64,000 bases of DNA from Tyto alba (GCF_018691265.1 NW_024881322.1:16641489-16705488), one strand, 5' to 3'; counted from the stretch's first letter, positions 34,440 through 48,500 are shown. The notes: a model not told the origin generated them from the letters alone. Made by a program: numbers and translations.

Positions 34440-35050
34440 AAAAATAAACTGAACATGTTATGAACAACATGTCAGGGTCCTGAGTGCACCATCCATCTCT
34501 TGTATGCCCCTATCAGCTTGTGACCACCTTTCTATGTAATGTTCCTCTGCAACATCTTACCCTCCTGGGAATGACATAGCTATATTGACCTTGCACCAGA
34601 CTGCTGTGACAACAGCTAAGCTGTGAAAAAGAGCTGTGAGAAGCCCTCATGTGCAGTATCTATTCATGTATCCTCTATGTTGTGGTTTGGGAGCTTCATT
34701 TAAGCTCAGACCCTTGCTCAAGCTATATTGTAGATTTGCTGTGCCTGGCCTTGTACCTTGCTAATCCTGGCCTTGCCTTACTGACTTCCCTTCTGGCTTG
34801 ACCTCAGACCTCCCTCATCACTACAGACGTGCTAGGCAATTACTGGTCTGCTGGCTGCATGTGTCCATCATCACCAGATCTCCTTTGTCCTTGATTGAAT
34901 GCTCTGGGCCTGTGCCCCTTGCTAGTGGGGACACTGCATCTGCCTACCTTGTCACCCTCAGCTGCCTACTTGCCTTGCAGAGCAGGCTGCTCTTGCTGCT
35001 CCCTGGCAAGCCACACTTGACTACAGCAGTCACTGTATTTACCTTCTTTT
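34440..35050. other. GC-richer, repeat-like block of unknown kind
   Basis: About 600 bp visibly richer in C and T than its flanks, full of CTTGCC, TGACCT and GGCCTTG words (for example CTGGCCTTGTACCTTGC). It contains CATTTAAGC (about 34698) and TGTTGTGGTTTG (from 34678), the latter the same 12 bases that end the two minus-strand LTRs. No paired TG...CA boundaries or target duplication were found. It may be a decayed LTR or other retroelement. The 84-codon frame 34798-35052 (non-ATG region, composition-driven) is not called. Confidence 0.35.
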
Positions 35051-37249
35051 AATTACACAGTGTGGAGTGGAAATTTGTTACTGATGTCAATAGGAACATC
35101 ATTCTTTTGTTCTTGTAGGTCCTTACTGAACCACATTTTTAACCAGCTCACCACTAACTTTGTTTTTCCCATATTTCAGTTACCCAGGTTAAAAGCATTG
35201 AAGTTAAAAGGCTGTAGGCTGTATGAATTTCTTCACAATAAGACAGACTGAAACCCTGCAGCTAAAGATTCAAGCTTTGTCTATGCTTTAAAGTGGAGAA
35301 AGTATCCAGAGGGGAGTATATGTAGCTGTGCATCCTTAGGGGATTTTTCCTACCGTTGACATTCAGCTGAATAGCCACTAACTACATCTCCCCACTTCCC
35401 ATTCACAGTTTCCTCTGCCCAGGCTCCTGAAACTTCAATATATGGCCAGTTGGTTTCAGACCATGAATCATTATGTCAATAACAGTAAGAAAATAAGGAT
35501 TCGATCTGAAGCATAGCAATGTAACAGACTGACCTAATGTAAGGAACTGAAATTGTCTTTGCATGATTTTGAAAAGAATAAGGAATAAACAGAATTTTTT
35601 GATCACTGGGCTAAGTCTGGTGCTTTTTGGCAGTCCATCTGGAGGAAATATTATAAAATTACATTGTCCTGGAAAGAGAAGTACTGACCTTGGGTGCCTT
35701 TCTGTCAAGCCTGAAAAATACTCTTCATTGTTTCCAGTGAATACTGAGAATAATATGAACAAAGAGAATATCACTTACAAGATGGTGTCAAACTGCATCA
35801 AGCAAAATAACCTGAAGGAGTACCTTCATGTTATATTATCACATCTTTCAGCATGAGTTGCCTCTTGCATTTAGAAACAGAGGGCTTATATTTCTTCTTG
35901 GAGTGAGAGAAAAAAACACCACTGACAGCCCTTTGTGCTGAAAGTTATCTTATTAATGAGTGTTGGGAAAGGGGGGAACTTTATATAAATACAATATCAT
36001 TGCTGTTAAAAGAAGGTGCAGAACATACTCTTTGAAGTCAGAAAAACTGGGGTAATTGATTTCTTTAGAATCTTTAAAAATATATGTACATGCATGGAAC
36101 CAGATCTGACCTGGATTACCATCAGTGTTAATTTAGAATAAATCTTTGAAAATCACCTAAAATTATGGTAACTCTACAGCATTTATATCTCGGATCACAA
36201 TATGTATGAGTATGGGCATGAGTAGGAAATTAGTGAAAAAACACTGAAAAGACCTTGTAAGAATATAGAGCAGCTACAAAATTACAAAGGAGGAAAACCT
36301 TTTTCAGAAGTGATGGATTTAAGTTCAAGGTGAGTTGTAGAGCCCCAACCATGCACTTGTGGACTGTGCAACATCACCCTGACCTCAAAGGCAGCTGCGG
36401 TCATACAGAAATTAAGGTTCATCAGGACTTTCTGGGCACAGCGGGGAACACAGTCACTCTTTACATGCTGCCCTGTGTTCAGACAGCCATGGCAGAAGGT
36501 TGGTTAGGGAATCCGTATTTATGTATTTACCACTCATAGCATGAGGGTGTCCAAACAGTTATTGGTACAGCTGCAGATACAGTTCCTTGGATGTATTCTT
36601 TACATGAGATATATCTGACTTGCTCTTAGTCACATGCTAGCTATGATACCCACTTCTAGTGAGAGGTGTCTATCTAAAAATATTTCAACGTGGGAAGCAG
36701 GCATAGGATTTTTAAAGAACTCATAGCACAAACAAAATCACCAACTTGAAAATTATTTAGCTTATGTTACTTTGTCACTATGGTGGTGTTACCTACTCTG
36801 TCCTCCCTTCTATACCCAACCATTTGTAAAACCTACTCACTAGATTATCTATTATGTTTAGATTATTAGAGATCTGTGATAAAGAAGCAACTGTTATCAT
36901 ATCTCTTGGCAGCACTTAGCTCAGTGGGATCTAGTGTGGAATAGAACTACAAGATGTTGCTATACCACAAATTATAAATAACTAATCATACAGGTAAAAG
37001 AGACCTGTTAACATTTTATTCTCCAAGGATACCTCAACTATGTTACAACAAAAAATGTTGGGTTAGTTACTCCATCATGATGTAGGGAAAGGGAAAGTTG
37101 CTATCAACCTCAGATTTCTTGAAATAATCCTTTTGGGCATCAGAGCTCATAAATTGGGGACATGCAAACTAATCTCTCTACTTGATAATATTCTCTAAAG
37201 AACATTTTGATCTGCTTTTATCTTAAAAAGTGGCAAGTTTAGACCACTT
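35051..37249. other. Unassigned noncoding DNA
   Basis: Overlapping opposite-strand frames at 35403-35774 (minus) and 35563-35856 (plus) show no recognisable domains. One ancient-repeat match is listed separately at 36096-36140. Confidence 0.5.
36096..36140. mobile_element. Ancient amniote repeat fragment
   Basis: GGAACCAGATCTGACCTGGA then TTACCATCAGTGTTAATTTA resembles the same recalled repeat arm as at 31905 (CCAGATTCTGAT...TTTACATCAGTGTAAAT). Confidence 0.4.
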
Positions 37250-37400
37250 CTTTGCAGTATCCTCTAAGTCTCACAGTAGGAAGACTCTCCTGATATTTGG
37301 CCCAAACTTCGCCCTTCCTTAATTTATTTTTTTCTGTTTCTAAACCCTCAAGTCCCTCTCTATAACTCTTCTCAATAGCTGTCATTCCTCTCCTGATGAG
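37250..37400 (-). mobile_element. Possible old CR1-type LINE tail, antisense
   Basis: TCTCACAGTAGGAAGACTCT, CCTGATATTTGGCCCAAAC and CCCTTCCTTAATTT follow the antisense order of the CR1 segment after the reverse transcriptase (CCTCACAGTAAAGAATTTCT, CCTAATATCTAATCTAAATC). Diverged and without the 3' end. Confidence 0.4.
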
Positions 37401-39947
37401 TTATTAGGTGGCATTGCTTGAACCTCTCTCAATATTTTATTTATCCTTATACCTCCAAGTATCCTTTTTTCTCTGCTTACTTCTCTGTGATCACCTGTAT
37501 TGCTACCCCTTCTTAATTAACAGTCTGAAAAAACACATTTCAATGTTGTTTGCCCTGTGATGGACATTGCAAAGGCATGCAATATTTCATATATGTTGTA
37601 CATCCTTCCTGTTTGTCTGATTGGTATGATGTGAATCCTTGGATGAGAATGACCGGCTTTCTAGGAGGAACTGGCAGGAATGCAGGGAAGCAGACAATAG
37701 TAACAAATACCTCCCATTTTTATCAGTATTTAGATGGCAGTGCAAGTAGGAAGGGAGAACCTCAGACATCTGTTGTGGGCAGTATAAACAAAAGGCAACC
37801 CCAGGGCCCCACACTCAAGATGGCAAGAGCGTTATCAAACACAAAGTCAGTCTTGAACACTGAAACCCTCCCTCTCAGCAAACATGATAAATAAGACTCA
37901 GGTGTTTAACACCAGTTTTGTACTACAGCCATTTATCTCGTTTCATCTCCACCTCTAGACCGTGGTGCAGCACTTCATTTTAAGACTTAATTGTAGCTAT
38001 AGCATTTCTCATGAAATTATTATATGCAGAAAAAAAGTCCTGCATTGCATCTGTCATAGTCTTCTCATCTGGTGTTTCTGTCAAAAAGTAACGGCAAGAG
38101 TTTCTTTTTGTAAACTGTGCTTATTCCTAATGCCTCTGCTATCTTCCCAATGGTTAGAAACTGTTATTCATTCCAGTATTTTAAAAGGGATTGAAGTTAG
38201 ACTTTCTTGACAGTAATTACTACGATCTTTCTCTTTTTGAAGGCTGACATCACATTTCTTTTCTGTTATCTACCAGTACCTCTATCCTGGTTTCATTTAC
38301 AAGAGCACAGTAGCAAGAAGAGAATTATAAAGACTGAGATTTAAGTGACGAATTCCTGCTGCAGGAGAGCTGCCAGATCTGTGCTGGGGCAGGAAGGTAA
38401 GTTCATCTGCCAAACCATGAAAGAATCTCATGTACATGACAGTAGAAACTGATGTAAAAGGATGTGCATGCACACTGAGCCTTTTCATCTTATTCTTAAT
38501 GACCAGTTACAGTCAACTCCCTTGTCAGCTTATTTATAGAGCCCAGTTATGGTTTCTCAGAGATGCAAAATTAAAGTTGTACGGTGCAGAGGGAGTACCA
38601 AAAGTCATTCAAAGTGCTATCCAAGTATCACAGGATGCAGGATAATCACAAGATTTTACCTCTTGCTCTTTTTCAGTTTCTGGTCCATAAATGATATCAC
38701 GCCTTTTCTCTGGAGCTCCTCTAGTTACAGGTCTGTTTTAACCTGAAGTTTTGTTGAACTAACTGTCTGCTTTCTCTCTTTGCTGTTACACCTTTATTTC
38801 TTCCCACTCTTCCTCCAAAACAGAATGCTGGTTTTCCACCACTAGACACCTTGCCATACAAGTGTATGCTTTGGCAGATCAGTTGGGGATCTACACTTTG
38901 GGCTCTCTGGTTCAACAAATTTCTATTCCTGAATTGCCTATAAGCCCCATCTGTACTCCTGTATTTTGTCATTAAATCACACAGTTCACCCTTGCCTACA
39001 GGTCTATCCCTAAAACTTGATTTCTGTCAATCCTTCTATATGCTGTTTCACAAAAGAATAGCTTCTACCAAATGATGACTGAAGAACACCTACTTTGGGA
39101 TGTCAGTATCCAGTTACAGTTTCATTACTGTCTACTCCATTATTTCAGTCACCACAAGTACTGTTTCAATACTATTTTTTTTATTTTTCACTTTTAAAGA
39201 AAATGGAGAAAACCTCCCTAATTCTCAACTCTTATTCTTTTGTCATGGATTGGTTGGCTCATGAGTTTTTGCTTTAGTTAGATTTATTTCCCTAATTAGT
39301 CTCACCACTGAAAATTGTGATCAAAGGGCTTCCTCACATATTCAGCTGGCAGACTTCTGCACGACTAGCAAATCACAGTACCTGACTGACCAGCAAACTA
39401 CCAACTACAGCAATCTCACTAGCACATACAGAAAGAGAAACTAATTTGACAATCACAGAACAAGGATTTTTTTTTTCTCTGTAAAAGATAAGCAAATTAA
39501 AATTCCACTTTTTTTGTCGTGTCTGCTGATCCTTCTATATAGTAACTGTCTGGCTGCTGGTTTCTCTCTATTGCAGTTATCTGAATTATCCTTACAAATA
39601 ACCACAAGTCACTCCTGAATAATGCTGACAATGGTTTCTGTTTCCTCTGCACAGCAGAACTCATCATCACCCTGCTTCCTTGGATACTGATACTCAACCC
39701 ATTTCTGGATGTGAGGAACACTACCATGTGAATCCAAATGACTTGTAAGAGCAGTCTTTTTCAGTGCCTACTGAAATAAATGAGATTATTTCTTTAGTAT
39801 TCGATGTGCACTAAATTAGACCTTTACTGAATAGTGAAACATTTCTTACAATTAAGAACAACTTAACTTAATGAGAGATACTGTTTTTCAAGTATAAACT
39901 CTCAACAGTTTTCCCTGGAGGAAAATCTAGGACATGTGAGGACATTT

Positions 39948-40017
39948 TTTCGTTTTTCTTTTTTGTTTGTTTGTTGGTTTTGTGCTTTTTGTTTTTGGTT
40001 TTTTTTTTTTTTTTCCC
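39948..40017 (+). repeat. T/G-rich low-complexity tract
   Basis: TTTTTTCG, GTTTGTTTG, then GTTTTTGG and an 18-base T run. Similar in make-up to 5379-5540. Confidence 0.9.
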
Positions 40018-41532
40018 TTAGTCAATGCTGATAAATTCATAAAGAATTCCAGACTACTTCGGGGAGAAAATATTCAAATTAAAAATGAAAAGTTATATGG
40101 ACTTGTGTGCAGTCAAAGCTTGTATTAATTTTAAATAGGTGATAGGTATTTTAAAAATTCAAAATACCTGGGAAAAAATGGACAAGTATTTGAGAGCAAT
40201 TGATTAAAACTAGCTGCAATTACAGGGACCCATCCACCCATGTAAAGGATGGAGGATACAGCAAGAAGCAGCCTTATATCATTGTCATTCTATCAACTAC
40301 TTACAGCTTAATAGTATGGAAAAAAATAAATGAGACTGAAGAGAAAATGGAGATGAGAAGAGCAGAAGTGTGGGAGGAAAATGAAGAAGAACAAAGCATG
40401 TTTTCTACCTGTTCTGTGTGTTAGAGGGGTCATTCATAGCTTTAAACTTAAGGTTCAAAACACCTAGGGACAAATTAATCTTTATTCTTAGCTACCCAGA
40501 GAGAAATGGAGTTGAAGCAAGGATACAGTTGTCCTCCAGACTCCTAGGAATTCAAATGCAGATCCCAGCAGGAATGGCTAAAGCTTTCATAATTTTGAAG
40601 AAGATAAATAGACTTCCGTGCAGTTCAATGATCTTGGGCCTTTCAGTTCTGGCCTGAATTCACTGCTGTGTGCTACCAGCATTCAGGCCGCAACAGAGGG
40701 ACCACCTGGCAGGAAGGCAGTGCAGAGGATAACAACCATGGAAGATAATAACAGCAATGCCTTCATTCCCAGGGGGAACTGAGTGGCACCACCGAGACAC
40801 GAGGGCTTGCTTAGGACAGCTGGTCGGGCAGGATTGCACCGGTTTCCTCCTGTGGGACCCTTGACATAGCCTAAAGCCTAACTTCAATCAAATATTGAAG
40901 AAAAATGGTCTGTTCACCACTGTGGATGAATATCTTTTCTGTGCTTGTGGGCACGTTACCCCTGCCCACAATAAGGAACTAAACCTAACTGAGAGTTTTA
41001 GAAACATAGTCCTGCAAGCTCTGACCGAGTAGTAAAGGTCTTTTGCTGTCTTTGGTAGAAATTTATGTCAGTGTCTGCTGCTATCAATCCCTCTTTCCTC
41101 ATGGCTAGTACAGCATTGTATGCATGTCTTGGTGGTGGCTAGTCTCCTTTATTTTAATCTAGCTGTTGCATCAGCTAGATGAACTCACTTTAATGACATA
41201 TCATATATAATCAGATCTAAATTTGGATTCTTGAGGTTCAGGTATACCAGAATTTAGAATGCATTCAGAATCATATTTAATTCAAAATAATCTAGAAACT
41301 GAAGAAATTAAATGGAAAAGTTAAGTCCTATCTGATCCCCCAACAAAGATTTGGTCCTAAGACACCTCAAAAATTTCAGCAGACTGTAGCCAATTTACCA
41401 CTGCTGTCAATACTGAAATACAGCTCATTCTGAATTAAGCTAGCAGTGATACATGGCACAGTAAATTTGCTTGTTATGACTCCTGGACTAAAATAGTTTT
41501 GGGAAAATGGCCTAAAGAAAAATCTGACTTGT

Positions 41533-41534
<2 letters not shown>

Positions 41535-41565
<31 letters not shown>
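41535..41565 (+). repeat. Poly(T) run, 31 bases
   Basis: The longest homopolymer in the window. It could be the reversed poly(A) of a retrocopy, but no AATAAA on the opposite strand or flanking duplication was found. Confidence 0.9.
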
Positions 41566-41572
<7 letters not shown>

Positions 41573-41643
41573 AGAACTTCGCTTACAGGATGGAAAAGAT
41601 GGGTGGTCAGAAAAAAGGCAAACTGGTCCCAAGTTCAGCAAGA

Positions 41644-41655
41644 CACACCGGTGTG
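41644..41655. repeat. 12-bp perfect palindrome CACACCGGTGTG
   Basis: Self-complementary, with a central CCGG. Possibly chance. Confidence 0.8.
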
Positions 41656-42072
41656 CAAGAGTAGAGTAGCAAAGGAACCAAATGCACATCTTTAAACTTC
41701 ATCCGGGCATGTGCTAAACACCAGTAAGGACACTGAAAGTAATCTTTGGAGTATGACAATCAGTAGTGTGTCCAAGTGTGAAAGTCAGCCATGTCATACC
41801 TTTGTGTGCTACCGGCTAGAAAACCCCTTGTGTTTTAGATGTAAGCTACTATGATAGGTCAGAGTCAGGTAGAACAGGACTTAAAGCTCAATGAACACTT
41901 GGGCATATGGACTGCTATTGTGGCAGCAATAATGGGCATTCCAGCAGCAATATGAGGTCCTAATACAAGAAGAAAGTAATTCAGCTTAATTTTCAGGACT
42001 GCCAGGTCCTGACTTCTTACATGGATGTTAGAGAGCAGAATGTGTGACTTAGGCTAGGTATTCACAGACTTG

Positions 42073-42150
42073 GTTTGAGTAGGGGTCTACTGACTTTAGT
42101 TAGTTACGTGTTTGAGAGAAAATAGTTAAATTCATAGTTAAGTGCATAAA
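42073..42150. mobile_element. Possible ancient palindromic repeat copy
   Basis: TTTGAGTAGGGGTCTACTGA then CTTTAGTTAGTTACGTGTTT and AGTTAAGTGCATAAA resemble the element at 28251-28330 (GAGTAGTCCCATTGACTTC, then ACTACTCACGTGCTTAAAG). Diverged. Confidence 0.35.
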
Positions 42151-43693
42151 TTAATATTTCTCTTTTCTCAATGTCAGACCAGGAGGGTCTGTTTCTGAGT
42201 AAATCTGAACATTTGAAAATAAGAGCAGGAAGGATTTGATGATATTGTCCTTTCTGTTCACTCCCTCACTCTAGTCTATGTTAAAACTCAGTCCTGAAGA
42301 AATTGAAACTCCAAAACCCCTCTAGAAGGTAATTTGAATGTGGGGTGCTAGATTATATATAAAATCAATTATTTACTCCCCTTGAGAAATATCAGACTCA
42401 ATGCAAGGCTGAGATGAAGTACCCTAGATGTACTGTCTTGTAGTCAAGATGTTATTTTCAGCTTATACTTAAACACTAGCAACGTTAGAGGTGAATATTA
42501 GTTTGATTTCTGCAGGTCTTTCAGTCCAAGAAATGCTTGAATATTCTTACAAATGGGCAGAAATAAGAGATTTCAATATTTAATGGAATTATTCAGGGCA
42601 TGTAGGAAATACCTCAGGGCCATAATAAATCAGTATCCCCCTGCTTAGCACAGTGTGTTTGTTCCAACAGGTCCTTCCTTTGATCTTGTTCTCCTATGCT
42701 TGAACACCCAAGATAGCACTGGTTTGGAAACTACTCACAAATAAAAACTCATTAGAAAGAATGGTGTATAAACTCGACAGTTTTCATTTGACAATCTCAC
42801 TGGACCTGTGGGACTTCAGGGAGTTATGCATAAAGCTCTGGAAAATGGAAATTCTCCAGACTTGTTTAATGAGTCCCATGTTTCTCTCAAATGACAACCA
42901 ATGGTAATTTCACTGAACAACTAGAGTCTAGAAAGCTTCTGATGCAAATCAAATTTAAGCATACTAATTTTCCATTCAGTCTGAATTAAAATAAAATACA
43001 AATAAACAATGACATCTTCTTCATCTCAGAGACCCTACTTTTTAGCCAGCTGTAACCTAAAGGTAAAATGTTATGATCCCAGGATGTAAAAAAGATGACG
43101 AGAGATGGAAGCATTATCTTTTTAGATTTCTCAAAGGATCCAGCATATACTGTGGTGCTTGGAGTCATACATCAACTGTCTCTCCATTGCCTGTTCCTTC
43201 CTAAGGGAATATCAGTTCACACCTACCTAGGAAGTCTCCTTCTTGTGACCAGGAAACTTTCAGTGTATCATCTTCTGCTTGTTAACAAAACACAGTGCAT
43301 CTCTTAAGATCCCCCAAATTTATACTAGAGAACAGACATTTGAAGAGTACACTTAAATTAGTTACTCTCTGAAACATGGATTATGAATAAAGTTGAATTT
43401 TAGCTCTTGGAGTCTTTTAGAACAATCTAGATTTCTTCCTTCCAGATTAGATTAGCAAAGAGTGTTGGCTCAAATTGCTCATTTTTTTTGTAATTGAAAT
43501 ACCTTTCAGTTTCTTCAGAATAGTCTCTCCAAGCTCTTTTTTTGCTCCTCTGCTGCAACATAAACTATCCCTAATCTCCCTCACCTCTCTTTTCTTGATC
43601 TGCACCTCCTGTTTCCTTTCCTCCCCCTTGAAGAATATATCTCACTTAGGGGTTTATACCTTATATGGCAGCGAAATTTCATTATTTCTTCCT

Positions 43694-43766
43694 ATTTTTG
43701 TTTTTTATTTTTGTTTGTTTCTTTGGTGTATGGTTTTGTTGTTTTTGGTTTTGTTTCTTCTTCAGG
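43694..43766 (+). repeat. T/G-rich low-complexity tract
   Basis: TTTTTGTTT and GTTTTGTTG repeats over about 70 bases, ending in a polypyrimidine stretch CTTCTTCAGG. Confidence 0.8.
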
Positions 43767-45502
43767 GCTAGACTGCAAGAAATTAAGATAAATTCTCCTC
43801 TGCTTTCTGGGATTAAATTTCCTTTTCCCTTCCAACAACCTTGTGAGCTTCCCTAAGTGAACATTTGCATTGGCTTTCTTGATTAGTACATTCTTGCTAG
43901 CCTCTGGCTTTTTGGCAACCCACAACATTTCCAACAGTTTAGCAAAATGTTTATAGGCTTGATCAGAATTTAAAAAAATGCAACAAAACCAACACATAAA
44001 AAATCTTATTTTTTGTCCCACACCTTTTTCCTTGCTAATCTGGGTGCAGTTCCACCATACAAACAGGTGAACTGGCAGCAGTAAAAGGTGTAGTACATTA
44101 TACAAGGCAATGTCATGGGAATGGGTGCTGAAGACAAGAGACTGATTTTGCTATCATGGAAATTGTGACATGGAAGAGGATCTCAGTAACCCAGAAGGGT
44201 TCCCTAGCAATTTTCAAACATTAAAAGTGATACTAGAATTTCCTGACTGTCCTCTGGGGTGTGGTGACCTGAAAGATGGTGAGCATTAACAGTTAACCAC
44301 TGCCAAAAGGGGATGTCCCACTCTGACTCATTCTCCACACTCTTAGTTTCTCTGGTGCTTGTTTTACCCTCTTTGACAGACTCTAATTCAGTAACTCCAG
44401 AAAAAAACTAAAACAAAACAAAACAGCAAAAAAACCCTGAACATTTTCTGTTTTGACAATGAGTCAAAGTGGCTCACAGAAGATCTGATGAGCACTAGAG
44501 GTAGAAAGGGGGGGAACAGAGATGAGAAACAGGGAAGGACAAAGGTGGGAGCATTGGTAAGGGAAGGAAAGGATGAAGACAGAAACAACCACCGTTTGGT
44601 GTCATCAAATTTAAGATTGGTTCAGGTGTCTGTGGAAGAATTGTCTTATGGGGTGGCTAAATGAATGCTGTCTATTTTTCTCTGTGAAGTTTGGAGCAAC
44701 ATAGTATGATATATTATGGTAGAAACACAACAATGGCAAAACGCTATAATTCTATCAAACACTTTGTGAAAAAATTTCCTCTAATAAGCTTCACTGGAAG
44801 GATAAACAGCAGAACTCATCTGCAAAAGTCAAACAGAAACATGGTCACACAGATGTAAGGCAGATACTTGTTTGTACAGAGAAGACATTTGAGGCCTCTG
44901 GGGGTAATGTAATTCAAATATCAATGAAAATTATCAGATGACCTGAGAATGAGGCAGGTAGCATAATTCAGAGGGCTGGACCTCCTCCCAGACCCCCCTT
45001 TTAGGAATCTAGTTGCTCTCCCTTTCCTCCCATTTCTCAAGTTTCTCTCTTCATGAAATTTCAAGAGCGTTTAGGGCTTTTAAATGGACAAATGGCTGAC
45101 TCAGTATACTAGAGTAGCAATGTTGAGTTCAACTCAACTCTCAACCTTTGAGTGCTTCATGCCCTTGTCCCCATGCTCCTGGGTAGGGGGTCAGGCAAGG
45201 GAGAGAGAGTTGTCTTTGCTTACATTCCAGCAGTTTCTCTGCGCTTCATGACTTGCTTCATGATGTACTTTAGATCTCTTCTGTGTTGTTTACAAAACCT
45301 GAGTCAGTAGATGGCAGAAGCAGTAGTTTAATGACCTGTTGAAGATGGATATATTTTTTAAAAGGGATGTACCTTACTAGGTGGACAATATGATCATGAA
45401 TCATACTTTTTCATTCGTATAGTTTGTAAACATAAGTCCACTCTAGAAAAATCAAAGAAATCAAAATAAAAGTATAAAAACATTGTCGAGCAAGTTTTGA
45501 TG

Positions 45503-45519
45503 TTTTTTTTTTTTTTTTT
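45503..45519 (+). repeat. Poly(T) run, 17 bases
   Basis: Seventeen consecutive T between TGATG and ACCATGG. Confidence 0.9.
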
Positions 45520-45553
45520 ACCATGGGAAATATAAATAGTCAAATAATCTATG

Positions 45554-45569
45554 TTTTTTAATTAAAAAA
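45554..45569. repeat. 16-bp perfect AT palindrome
   Basis: TTTTTTAATTAAAAAA, in an AT-rich setting; plausibly chance. Confidence 0.85.
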
Positions 45570-48500
45570 GATTGATCAAAATTTTCTGTTAGATCCAAAA
45601 GGGAATTAGAGTATGTGTTATATTTTTGGATTAAAAGGTAAGTGCCATTTTACATACTTGCAAAGAAAGAAAACACAGAAAAATTCCAAACACAATTGCT
45701 TGGTGTATTAGTTTCTTGATTATTTTAGAAAAAAAATGTTACAACCCCCAAAAGCTATTATTTAACACATGGGAAACAGTTTCTCATTGGAGATTATTTT
45801 CTAGAAACCATTCAAATTATAAAAAAGCAATTAACGTTTCTAAAATTTTTTCATTTAATCAAGGTGTCCAATTTGAAACCACAAGATTCAGAAGGTCAGA
45901 TTATTTAATAGCTGACCAAGTTTTTGCAGTTCTGAGGAGTTTCATTAACTTCAGGGTAAGTGATTATTTCTTCAAAAATTGAATCCCTGCATTGTTGATT
46001 ATTTTCTATTTGTATATGTCATAATATAAAACAATCACAATCATTCTATCAGAGCAGTTACACTCCTGTGATAACTGTAATGAGAATGACTGAGCTGGTA
46101 ACCCACTGGACATTCTGACACCTCATCAAACCACTTTCAATATTCCAGTCATCTTTTTTGGGGAGAGAAAAGTTAAATGGCCTTGATCTTCTAAGTCTAA
46201 ATCTACAGCAGTGAGGTGGAATTGTAGAAAGTGAACTCTTAATTGTAGAGTGTCATTCCTTCTACAAGGCTGCCTCTTTGGCATCAATAGCAGATTGGCT
46301 CAGGTTACATTTCCATAGCTGCTGGTGTCAATCCAACCTAGGGTAGCCATGTGTCCTCCAGATCCATTCGTTCTTTGGCCTGAAGGACAGATTCCTGGGT
46401 TCAGTTATTTAGTGAGGTAACAAGAAATGGAAGCCAGACAAGAATTTGTCATAAATGTTACGCAGGTCTTTGAGTGCAGCTTTTAAATTATTGCCTGTGG
46501 ATGCTGTTGCAGAGGACCTGACTCTGCTCTTACACCAACATAAATAATTCATTAGAAATCTTCATGGTAGTGATGTAAAAAAAGAAAAGAGTTTAGTCCA
46601 GTGTGTGTGGTGTTCATCTTCTGCAGCCATCTTTTCCACCTTGCCTTATGAAAACCTAAGGTGAAGAGAAAGATATGGATGTAGCCCATTTTCACCCTGT
46701 GACCCAGCCGCAATTTTTTCACAAGGTTGCACTATGCATTGTAATCACTAACTATTCTAGATCTAAGCCAAAGAATTTTTCTTCTCCTCAGCTTCAGAAT
46801 AAAAATGGACCTTAACTACTAATAAGTTGGCCTCTGTGCTGCTGTTGCGCTGAAATATGGGTAGCTATATTTGCATATCAGAAGATTTTCTGAGTGGGAT
46901 GACCTTGTAAAAACCTCAGAAGAGGCAGAGTGATGAAGATCTAGGATATTTCTACAAGAAACATTTTGCTTCAACATAAAATATGAATCAAGCTCCAACT
47001 TAGATATCAGCTCTCAGAACTGTTCAGCCTCACTTGATGTTTAACATCTAGATTTAATGAATGTCTCTGGCAATGTGGACTACAAGTCAGGAAATTTATA
47101 ACCATTTTGGAAGCAAGAGATGGGAGGTTATTATATTTCTAAGATGAGAAGGAAAAGATCATAATAAAACATTGAGCTTTTTGTCATGAGATGAGGGAGC
47201 AGGTGTAACTAGGAATAGACAAATCTTTAGTTCATAAGCATTAACTCCCAATCAGAACAAGATTTTAAAGTCTAATTGTGGAACAGAGAAACAATACATC
47301 CTGCACATGCTAGTTATTCTGCTCCATTAAAAATAAGTTAGATGTTTGTATTTTCAGAGCCCAACACAGTGAGATACTGAAAATTTGTGGTTAGACTAGT
47401 ATTTGGAGTAACCACTGGAGTCAGGAATCTGAAGAAAGATGTACTTTTAGTCTAAAACCATGTGTGTTAGGAGATTATAAAGACCAAATCTAACCCAGGT
47501 ATTGTATTTTAGGAATATATTTAAGGATGACAGGTTTTCCCATGAGAACCTCTTGACGGTTCAGGTCATTCACAAAGATATTTGTGAAACTCCAAATCAG
47601 ACAGCCAAACCCTGTATGCAATTTCAAATAAGAAAACTGATTCTTTTACTATTCTTTCTGCAGGGAAGCCAAACACTCTTTCAAGGGCTGGTTACTAAGG
47701 ATTAAGTTGCACAGTTAAATCTAAGCAATTTCCCATTTACTTTAGTGAGGTGTCATGCTTTCCCCCTAGAGCACCCTCATATCCATGAAAGAGTGGAAGG
47801 GGCTAGAGGTCTATCTTACATTTATTAGGCTTGAATGTGAATTTAGGGGAGAGCATATTACCATTTTCTATGCTGAAGAGGGAAAGCTCACCTTCTCACT
47901 CTACCTACTCCTCTGGGTTGTATTCGTCTAGAGCTTTCTGAGTTCATTTTGGCTAGTTTGCCTTGGGATTCCTGACTGCACTTTAAACATTACAGACTTT
48001 GTTATATTTGCCATTGTCCAAGATGACAAACTTTACCTCTCTGAAGTGTAATAACAGGTAAAAATGTGGGTTTTGATGTTTTCTTATACAGATACCAGAA
48101 CAAGAGTTTACCTTTCAGGGACATCAGCAGTTCAATCAAATCAGAATCCTTCAAACTAAGTTTAATAAAAAAGCAAGCATGCTACCATTTACCTATCAAT
48201 GAACTTCATATGAAGAATTTAAGATTCAGGGAGCCTTAATATAATCGATTTAGACCTTTGCTTGACCCTAAAAAGGGTTGCGGTGACCCTAAAAAATCAT
48301 CAGACCATATCAAATATTTCTTTAGTGAACTGTCCCGAAAAACATGTCTGACATAGCATTTGTGAAAATAACTTTTAAACTAATACTAAAAAAGAGCTCA
48401 TCAAATAGAAAAACTTAGTGAAAAGGGAGTTATGGGGCTTTAATTATCATACTGAAGCAATTGAAGAAGCATTATTTGCTTGTGCAACGCTTATCATTGT

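Larger units (their letters stand above)
37401..42072. other. Unassigned noncoding DNA with low-complexity tracts
   Basis: No gene recognised. The 114-codon frame at 37550-37894 has no family resemblance. T/G-rich and poly(T) tracts (39948-40017, 41535-41565) and a 12-bp palindrome (41644-41655) are listed separately. Confidence 0.5.

Noticed and set aside
43692..44105. 137-codon minus-strand frame with Lys/Thr-rich tail
   Set aside because: Begins at TTG and its tail is translated T/G-rich low-complexity DNA.
44841..44880. GGTCACACAGATGTAAGGCAG as another MIR fragment
   Set aside because: Only one landmark phrase matches and the surrounding order does not fit.
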